Positions 6,229 through 7,825 of a DNA stretch of 7,825 nt are shown piece after piece (the stretch's first letter is position 1; every line of letters starts with the position of its first letter). Location: positions 1 through 7,825 of the forward strand of contig JBBDNC010000017.1 in NCBI GenBank assembly GCA_040877875.1, written 5' to 3'. The translations under genes and the position numbers were made by a program. Source of the DNA: JBBDNC01 sp040877875 (GTDB lineage: Bacteria; Bacteroidota; Rhodothermia; Balneolales; Balneolaceae). The notes beneath the pieces are model-generated. The model saw nothing but the letters and a program-made list of their open reading frames with translations, did no database searches and had not been told where the DNA came from.

Positions 6229-7724
6229 TAAAATCCGACTTTACCGGGATTCATAATTCCGTTCGGGTCAATTGCATGCTTGATGTTCTCAAGCAGAGAG
6301 AATGCCTCTCCATATTGCCGGCGCATATACCGGCCCAGCTTCAAGCCGACACCGTGGTGCTCGTTGATCGTACCCCCGTTTTCCAATGAAGCGGTAATGG
6401 CAGTATTCCACACCCGGTTATGGAGTCGTAAAGCCTCCCGGGCATCTTCGGGCGGGTTCTCAATGATAAACCGGGTATACATCCCCGCACCCCAATGAAA
6501 CCAGTGAGAAAAATGACCGATGTATTTAACATTCCAGTCGGCGTACGTTTCCTCCACGGCTTTTTTCTGGGCATAATACACTTTCTCTACATCCTTGAAA
6601 CGCATTACGGTATCGGCCGTTCCGTACATCCAGGGCAGTTTCAAATTGGTCGGGGGATAATAAAAATCGTACCGGTGGTCCCACCACTTCTCACCCGGCT
6701 CACGTCCCAGATCCCTTGCTCCCAATTCATCGAAGATTTCCATTGCCTTTTTCTCCTGCAATGCGGCAATATCCTTGTCCCCGTCAAAGCCGACCACCAT
6801 ATAAGCGCCTTCCAGTTCGTAACCGAGAATATCCTTCACACGCGAGGCGGTGGAGCCCGGATCGTAGAGGCGAATCACGGTCGGATCCAGACGATTGACC
6901 ATCAGCCGCCTGCCGGCTTCAATGGCTTTGGACAGATCGTCAAACAATAAAGCCCGAAACAGCCGGGTTTCGGGAAGGTAATCCACTTGCATGGTGGCCT
7001 TCGTAATAACCCCGAACACTCCCTCAGAGCCAAGAAACAATCCCATATAATCCGGCCCCGAAGCGTTATCCGGAACTCGCGGGGTTTCAATAATCGAGCC
7101 GTCCGGGAGAACCACTTCCATACTCATCACCAGATCTTCCGACTTTCCGTACTTGGTACTGATCGTTCCGGTTCCGCGCGGTGCCAGGTATCCTCCCAAT
7201 GTTGCACAATTGGCCGAGGCGGGATAGTGAGGAAGAGTCAGGCCTTTCTCATTCAGCCTCATTTCAAGCTCCGAACCATTGATTCCGGCTTCAGCGGTCA
7301 CCGACATCGACTGTTCGTCGATTTCGATCACACGGTTCATCCGCTTTACATCCATGATAATCCCTCCATAGATCGACAGGGCTCCTCCCTGGGTACCGGA
7401 ACCTCCCCCCCAGGGGATGACGGGAATTTTATAGGTGTTGGCAATCTTCATGATTGACGCCACTTCTTCCGGGGTGCCCGGATGTACAATATAGTCAGGC
7501 GTTTTAAGCGGCTGACCCCGATCCAGCCACATCTGCGGCATCCAGGACCAGTCGTTCGAATAGACCAGCTTCTCCGGACCTTCCGTTGTAATATGTTTCT
7601 GGCCGACCACCTCTTCCAGTTCACTGCGAATCATTTCAAACTGAAACCGATCCGGTGAATAGCTTATCGTTTTTTTCCCGTTTTGTATTTCTGTTGATTG
7701 ATTACTGTCAGACTTGCTCGTCAT
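6228..7724 (-). CDS. FAD-binding oxidase, GlcD / alkyl-DHAP synthase type
   Basis: This is a 498-residue flavoprotein of the vanillyl-alcohol-oxidase/PCMH fold, of typical length. Residues 1-25 form a polar tail. The FAD-binding domain then carries VHPGTPEEVASIMKIAN (80-96), the diphosphate loop PWGGGSGTQGG (104-114), SANCATLGGYLAPRGTGT (170-187) with KYGKSEDLV (191-199), and GSEGVFGVIT (232-241). The C-terminal FAD-linked oxidase domain ends with TINEHHGVGLKLGRYM (452-467) and DPNGIMNPGKV (486-496). The double His (456-457) in that motif resembles alkyldihydroxyacetonephosphate-synthase-like members as well as the EHGIG of GlcD. The partner is the Fe-S protein downstream, which argues for a dehydrogenase oxidising a 2-hydroxy acid or sugar-derived alcohol rather than an ether-lipid enzyme (inference). 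The predicted ATG at 7724 has AAGGA 12 bases upstream, a long spacing, and there is no better start nearby. Confidence 0.92.
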   Translation of the reverse strand: MTSKSDSNQSTEIQNGKKTISYSPDRFQFEMIRSELEEVVGQKHITTEGPEKLVYSNDWSWMPQMWLDRGQPLKTPDYIVHPGTPEEVASIMKIANTYKIPVIPWGGGSGTQGGALSIYGGIIMDVKRMNRVIEIDEQSMSVTAEAGINGSELEMRLNEKGLTLPHYPASANCATLGGYLAPRGTGTISTKYGKSEDLVMSMEVVLPDGSIIETPRVPDNASGPDYMGLFLGSEGVFGVITKATMQVDYLPETRLFRALLFDDLSKAIEAGRRLMVNRLDPTVIRLYDPGSTASRVKDILGYELEGAYMVVGFDGDKDIAALQEKKAMEIFDELGARDLGREPGEKWWDHRYDFYYPPTNLKLPWMYGTADTVMRFKDVEKVYYAQKKAVEETYADWNVKYIGHFSHWFHWGAGMYTRFIIENPPEDAREALRLHNRVWNTAITASLENGGTINEHHGVGLKLGRYMRRQYGEAFSLLENIKHAIDPNGIMNPGKVGF

Positions 7725-7772
7725 TCGTTTGGACTATCCTTAAAGTATATAATGAAATTGATATTACTTGTA

Positions 7773-7825
7773 GAGGGCTTTGCAAAATCACTGCGTGTTC
7801 AAAAAATGAGCGTTGTTTTGCCCAA
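7773..7825 (+). mobile_element. Possible terminal segment of an insertion sequence
   Basis: The stretch beginning GAGGGCTTTGCAAAA at 7773 resembles, from memory, the GAG...TTTGCAAAA termini of some transposase-bearing elements. The run up to the window edge (with TTTTGCCC at 7816-7823) has no coding frame belonging to the adjacent oxidase gene. If real, the element would extend to the right and abut the oxidase leader 49 bp upstream of its ATG. The matching end and any transposase lie outside the window, so this is a weak call. Confidence 0.2.

Noticed and set aside
7725..7772. Promoter for the oxidase gene (TATACT and TACTTTAA near 7740-7750 on the minus strand)
   Set aside because: Some resemblance to a -10 box or a Bacteroidota -7 element exists, but I found no partner -35 or -33 box at the right distance.
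1..7825. CRISPR array, tRNA or rRNA genes
   Set aside because: No regularly spaced repeat-spacer units and no tRNA or rRNA signature were found on either strand.

Overview
The window is about 7.8 kb of bacterial DNA. Every gene I can support lies on the minus strand, so the gene order in the direction of transcription runs from high to low coordinates. It comes from a draft or metagenome assembly, because it contains exactly 100 Ns (3522-3621), the conventional filler for a gap of unknown size. Moderate GC, poor or absent Shine-Dalgarno sequences at several starts, and a secreted ThuA-domain protein all point to a Gram-negative of the Bacteroidota/Balneolota/Rhodothermota kind. That placement is an inference from style, not from a marker gene.

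Layout in transcription order: (1) a 7725-7825 leader that may include the end of an insertion sequence; (2) a FAD-linked oxidase of the GlcD / alkyl-DHAP-synthase type (7724-6228); (3) a GlcF/HdrD-like iron-sulfur protein (6068-4971) that keeps both ferredoxin-type cysteine quartets but has lost every cysteine of its CCG domains; (4) a terminator-like hairpin and AT-rich leader; (5) a creatininase-family metal hydrolase (4808-3882); (6) a disturbed zone of about 420 bp holding the start of an unrecognised gene, palindromic repeat-like DNA and the assembly gap; (7) a sugar isomerase/epimerase of the D-tagatose/D-psicose 3-epimerase type (3448 or 3457-2561); (8) a UPF0261 / Tm-1-like protein (2483-1233); (9) a possible 61-residue membrane peptide starting one base after the UPF0261 stop; (10) an exported ThuA-domain protein (1033 to beyond the left edge, probably only slightly truncated).

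Taken together the set looks like a small-molecule catabolic locus for a sugar, sugar acid or related hydroxy compound. The flavin and Fe-S pair would oxidise an alcohol or hydroxy-acid carbon and pass the electrons on. The epimerase would isomerise a keto sugar, the creatininase-type enzyme would hydrolyse an amide or lactone-like bond, and the periplasmic ThuA protein could act on the incoming glycoside. UPF0261 has no settled reaction. No transporter, kinase or regulator is visible, and the substrate cannot be read from the sequence. The combination of families, the CCG-less iron-sulfur subunit and the unresolved gap are the points most worth following up.
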